Shown here: piece after piece, positions 59,293 to 64,000 of the stretch
Layout of the letters: each line of letters begins with the position of its first letter
Numbering within the stretch: position 1 is the first letter of the stretch
From: Magicicada septendecula
Lineage: Eukaryota > Arthropoda > Insecta > Hemiptera > Cicadidae
Assembly (NCBI GenBank): GCA_034769895.1
Contig: CM068373.1
Span: 195,838,134 to 195,902,133 of the forward strand
Reading direction: 5' to 3'
Length of the DNA stretch: 64,000 nt
The notes under the pieces: model-generated
Told to the model about the DNA's origin: nothing
Databases searched by the model: none
Seen by the model: only the letters and a program-made list of their open reading frames with translations
Position numbers and translations under genes: made by a program

Positions 59293-62200
59293 TAGTCTTG
59301 CGTTAGCTGATGCTAGAAGTGCTAGTATTATCTCAGATGCATTTGTAATATACTGTATATAAAAGATACAGAGCTTCACAACTGTACATTATATATCCCT
59401 GAAGTTCGTAGATATTTTATGTGTACCAATTGTAAGTTGCACACAGCAAATTAGGGCAATAAGGAGTGTTATTAATTGTTGTGACTTATGGTTCGTTCCA
59501 TGCATTTTGACAGAGGTTTACTGTAAAACGATATTTTTTAATTGTTGTATATGAGTATCATTGTTTATTGAAACTGGTATTAAAGTTATAAAGAATTCGC
59601 TCGTGTCAGATATTTGATTTCTACTGTTTCAAGATGACAACCAATGCGACTGTCATAACAGTATGTACTCTTGACATATGTGAGCATAGCCTACATGTGT
59701 ATGTGCGAGCGAGTTGATTACAGTCATTCATCATTATTTGCAGTCGCACAGAAAAACAAATTTTTTCTTGGAAAAATAAGCATTTTCGGTAATTAACCAC
59801 ACTATTTATTGCTATGTTTTCAACAGTTTGTATTTTACGATATAGTATACTGTGTGGTACAGATGTGGAGCATAGTAATGTAATACAGTGTACACTCGGA
59901 ACAAAGATCCATGAAACAAAAGGAAAATATCTACTAGGCTTATGTCTTGTAGTACTGTCCTTATCTTATTGGGCCATAATTTATGACAAGTAAACTAATC
60001 AAGTTTGCACAGTATGTGTCGTTATCAATATTGTCTAGAGTGAGCTCTATGAGTCATTATAAAATCAGGTCAGTTACTACTGTAAGATCCAAAATGTACG
60101 ATGTGATTGTGTGCATAATAGTTTCAAATTTTTCTAATTATAGCATATTCAGATTTTAGTTTAAAGTTGCAGTGGGTTTTCTCTGCTTCGCTGATAGTTT
60201 TTTGTTCAACCAAGCATGTCTAAATTGAATAATGAAAAGGGAAAAAAAGTAATATCCTTAATTAAAAAAAGAACTTCTTGATAAACTTATAAGTGGTGAA
60301 AGAATAGTTTCTGACACAAAAATTCTTAACATACACAAATCAACCACTCATTACATAAACTAGTGCAAAGAAACTATACAGAAAAGTGTAAAGGATGCAT
60401 CTTTCCAATTAAACAAAAATTGCACCTATGTGCCACAATATCAAGATTGAAAAAACGTGACAAAAACCTTTGACTCTGTGGACTGAAGACCAATCACAAA
60501 ATAAGGTTCCTATCAGTTCTCTTCTTATTTGACATAAAAAGCTGAAAGTATACTTACTTTATCTGAGTGTGGGGTCAATATACTTGTATTTTTTTGCCAG
60601 TACAGGCTGGGTTGAAAATATAAAAAAAAAGGTCTCCTCTACATAATGTTAAAATAATGGGAGAATCAGCAACAACTGGCTGAGAAGCAGTGCGTTCTTT
60701 TTCTATAGAGTCGATAGTCTTATAAAACATAAATTCTGATCATTAGATTTTTAAAGCAGACGAGATGGATCTGTTTTGGCACCTTCTCAAACTTTTCTAT
60801 AAAAGAAAGAAACATCGATTTGTAACGGGACAGGTAAACCCACCCAGGTACTAGTTTGGTATTAATTTAAATTAATAAATTGTATTTGAAAAGTATTGGA
60901 GAAGCCATGTGAATGTATTAGTGTCAAGGTCGGGTGAATCAAGCTGCTGGAGACAGTTATTTTTAGAAGTTTGAACTCTGAACTATGCATGTGAGACAAA
61001 GCAACAGCCGACGTCATAAGCCAAACCCAGCCGACGTCATACAGGAATTCGGGAGTGGCCGCAGCAATAGCGTTCTGCGCTTGAGTTAACAAAGACAGTC
61101 GGCAATTAACATCCAACGACGACGGACGTGGGCCGTTCGCTCGCCCGCCGGCTAAACAGTTGCAGGCGCCCGTACATAACAATGTAACTTAAATGTAAAT
61201 GTGAAAGTAATATCAGTTTAAAGAGAATAACTTAAATGAAATAACAGTTTCGGCGGAAAAGAGTGAAAGAAGGAAATGTGCGAAGTGAAAGCAAATGCGT
61301 GATGACGATGGACTCCTTAAGATCATAGAACTCGCAGATGAGTAACATGTGGAATAGCACGAAATTATAAAAATCAAATATTAATTTTTATTACGGAAAG
61401 GAATTTTTAAATCTCTAAATGAGATCTCTAAGGGCAGGGGGTGTGGGTGTATGTGTGTGTGAATGAAAATTATATCATAAAAGAGGCGCTGGTTTGCGGA
61501 CGTAAATTTAAGGTGACGATTTAATAGGGTTAAATAGCACAAAAAAAGAGGTAAAAATAATATAATCCTAAATGAAACTACATAATTTCTCTCCCTATGT
61601 ACCCCAACCAGTAGAAACGTGCATACTTGCAGATGAATTCCATAACAGAAAAATAAATATAGCGAATGAAATAAATAGGAAACTAAATAATGTTAAACAA
61701 ATAAATATGTAAACCACCTCCTGTTTCATCAGCGAGTAATAAATTATAGAGAGACGTAATAAACCACCAATTTAAAATAAGTAAAAATAATAATTAATAA
61801 ATAAAGAACTATTTCTCGCGCCGGTAAATAACAACACGCGCGGACAAGCACATCGCTAAGCCAGCTGTGCGCCCCAAAATAGTTGTAACTCAGACTCCGC
61901 CGCGAGAACAGTACAGTTGAACATGTAGGCAGTAACTACAATATTATAGAGAATGAAAGAATATGTCGTTCACTCTCTTAGTTTCTTTAAGATAATGCTC
62001 AGTAAAGCAGATAGCAATAATTATCAGTAATTTCAATATGTTTAACATCTTTGATGCGTTTTAAGTGTTTGTTTATGACATATCTGCAGTTGGTTTAATA
62101 TCACGTCAACGTGATAGAGATCACAGTATATGTAACAGTTTAACTATAAGGTAAAAGTGCGGTAAACCGAAGTAAGTGAGTTCAAGTGAAAGTTTCCCAC

Positions 62201-63086
62201 CACCTCCAGCACGAGAATCTGATAAACCTTGCAAAAAGAGAGAGACAACCACACCTTCCATTATTACACCTTCTTCAGACCTCCAGGATAGACCAGAGGC
62301 CGCATAGCCACCGTTTACTACAGACAACCCCAATTAACCGGGCTCCCGAGGTTATAAGGGCGATAGTATACAGAAGTTATAAAAGATAGTATACAGCCGT
62401 TATAAGATGCGCCACTCTGCTATGCTAATAAATAAAAGACTAATTGGAGTTACTGCAATAAAGAAATAAAAAAAAGGCCATATAAAAAGCTTAATAATAA
62501 AAATAAAAATTATAAGAAAGAATAATAAGAAATGGATATTAATAAGAAAGTAAAGTAGTAAAAGAGTAAATAAAACAAGAATAGCCATAATATGTTAGTA
62601 CAAAAGATTTGCAATTATTATTAAGAAAAATAATATATGTAATGATAATTTAATTCTGTAAACCCATGTTGAAGCGTGCACAGATTGTCACACACCAAAG
62701 TAAGCGTGAGAGCAAGAACAAACAGGAAATATATTAACGTGTTAGAAACTGTATAAACTAGGCCATTGTTATAAGCGTATGTGCAACAACCTTGAATAAA
62801 CTACCGTTGACCGAGACAATAGTCGAATACAAACGCGTAATCTCTCCCCTTGCATAGGAATGTTATCGCCGAACAACAACAGTAGTCATAATATTTCATG
62901 TCACGTCCTGTAGAACTCTATGTGAGATTCCCTTCTCTATCTGCATACGAGCTATTATTCTCTCTGTAAATTGAAAGGTATTTGATTCCACAAAACTAAA
63001 GATAGTCATATACAGTGATATAATTAATATAATCAAACTGATGTTGATTAGTATAAGTAGATTACTACAATTAGCATATTAAGACA
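59293..63086. other. Unassigned 3.8 kb, no gene recognised
   Basis: Mostly AT-rich. A less AT-rich patch at about 60990-61170 holds short minus-strand frames without any motif. The last 1-1.5 kb should include the leader and perhaps the 5' LTR of the element that starts gag at 63087, but no LTR border or PBS could be fixed. Confidence 0.4.
62362..62407. repeat. Direct repeat, 2 x 23 bp
   Basis: GATAGTATACAGAAGTTATA and GATAGTATACAGCCGTTATA in tandem, with three or four differences per 23-bp copy. Confidence 0.75.
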
Positions 63087-64000
63087 ATGTCTCAATTTAA
63101 CCCGGATTTGTTATTAAAAGACGAATTATGCTATGAAGCACTTTTACGCGGTTTACCTTATGCAAACGTAACGGTCGCAGAATTACGCAAAACGTTACGC
63201 GAAAACAAGCAAAATATACCTACCCAGTTAGACAGATTAAACGAAATAGAACTTGAAAGCGAAGTAGAAACGTGTGATGCAAAATATAGGGAATTGACGT
63301 CAATATCGCAAACTCTCCACGACAAAAATCACCCGCCATAAACTTGCGTACTACGCAACGGATAGAGCATTTAACCCGTCGCATAAATAAATAATTTACT
63401 AAACTGGCCCGGAGCTACTGTAACACCCCGAGACGTGCAAAAATTTGCAGACGAAGCATTGCAGCAATTACCAACGATAATAAGAAACCTACGTCGTAAA
63501 TCAGACTCATTTTAAATGGAGGAAATAGAAGAATCTCTTTCTAGATTAAATATCACACCATCTCAATCACCCACCATAGAACAGAGACCCACTACCGTGA
63601 CTTTCGAATTTCCATAAGTATCAAGTGTAGAACCGAACGCAGATCAGACGCTTAATAGAAATGTGAATACCACACCAACAGCGGAATCCTCACCTCCAAA
63701 TGCCCAGCGTAGTCTCACATATAATAATGATTTAATGAGTAATCGTGTGTTACCACCCTCTGCGATAACTAATTCAGTGTCGAGACACCCGAGAATACAA
63801 TCTCATGTGAACTTTAGTGCTAACCTATACGGAAAGATAACTCATCCCGTAGAAAAGATTTTATCAGAAATCCAATATACCGATGGATTAAGTATTACAA
63901 AACTGTTAGCGTTCACGAAACACCTTTTACAAATAAAAGACTTACAGCAACTGAGCGATAGCCAAATATTGCCAGTCATTATGACTAAATGTAGACCACC
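63087..64000 (+). pseudogene. gag start of another LTR retroelement, broken, runs off the window
   Basis: The ATG at 63087 opens 84 codons beginning MSQFNPDLLLKDELCYEALL. LLKDELCYEALLRGLP followed by TVAELRKTLR is the SAP-like start typical of many insect retroelement gag proteins. The frame stops at 63339. A piece in another frame (RIEHLTRRINK) covers 63345-63390, and from about 63420 the first frame resumes (TPRDVQKFADEALQQ), with TAA at 63513-63515 and 63615-63617, then stays open to the window end with KITHPVEKILSEIQYTDG. The spacing is that of one decayed gag. Family beyond LTR retroelement is not certain. Confidence 0.6.

Noticed and set aside
60862-61182. 106-codon minus-strand frame in a less AT-rich patch
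   Set aside because: No recognisable motif, no repeat support and ordinary length for chance; not reported as a gene.
1-64000. tRNA, rRNA, CRISPR-like arrays or bacterial operon features
   Set aside because: None seen; repeats are long and coding, and the gene content is that of eukaryotic transposable elements.

Overview
The window reads as intergenic, repeat-dense, AT-rich DNA from an arthropod, most likely an insect. No host gene, rRNA or tRNA could be recognised. Nearly everything that can be named is a transposable element: BEL/Pao and Ty3/gypsy LTR retrotransposons, a mariner relic, a Penelope-like fragment and a DNA transposon with long terminal inverted repeats (TIRs). This combination points to an arthropod; the species cannot be told from the sequence.

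Positions 1-40676 are the right end of a tandem array with a period of about 10.84 kb (three full units, one cut by the window start, one decayed right-hand unit). Each full unit is a minus-strand BEL/Pao element of about 6.4 kb joined to about 4.45 kb of plus-strand sequence called U here. U looks like a cut-down gypsy-like LTR element: PBS-like motifs, a broken coiled-coil gag-like frame, an unknown 124-codon frame, then a TATA box and polyadenylation signal. A BEL-free junction at 40372-40376 shows that the BEL inserted at TGGCG and duplicated those 5 bp. All complete BEL copies share the same pol defects, and the two LTRs of one BEL differ more than neighbouring units do. The array therefore grew by DNA recombination after the BEL was already dead.

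Positions 40.7-59.3 kb are a separate nest. A mariner transposase relic with a TA-flanked TIR starts at 41549, and a matching inverted TIR with TA lies at 59261-59290. Inside are two 0.67-kb inverted repeats (43885-44557 and 58545-59209) enclosing the two halves of one minus-strand gene. That gene is split by a young 9.5-kb gypsy element (46215-55759, 4-bp target duplication ATAG, LTRs almost identical) and by a 5'-truncated Penelope-like element (56.2-57.5 kb) with a hammerhead-like motif at its 3' end.

Positions 59.3-63.1 kb show no gene I can support. From 63087 to the window end runs the start of another LTR element: a gag frame with several breaks.

The most unusual features are the composite macrosatellite, the serial PBS-like modules seen in two unrelated places (U leader and array edge; 3' part of the gypsy LTR), and the TIR element whose gene halves lie about 11.7 kb apart. 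Several frameshifts fall in homopolymers and could be sequencing errors, so calls of inactivity from single indels are tentative.
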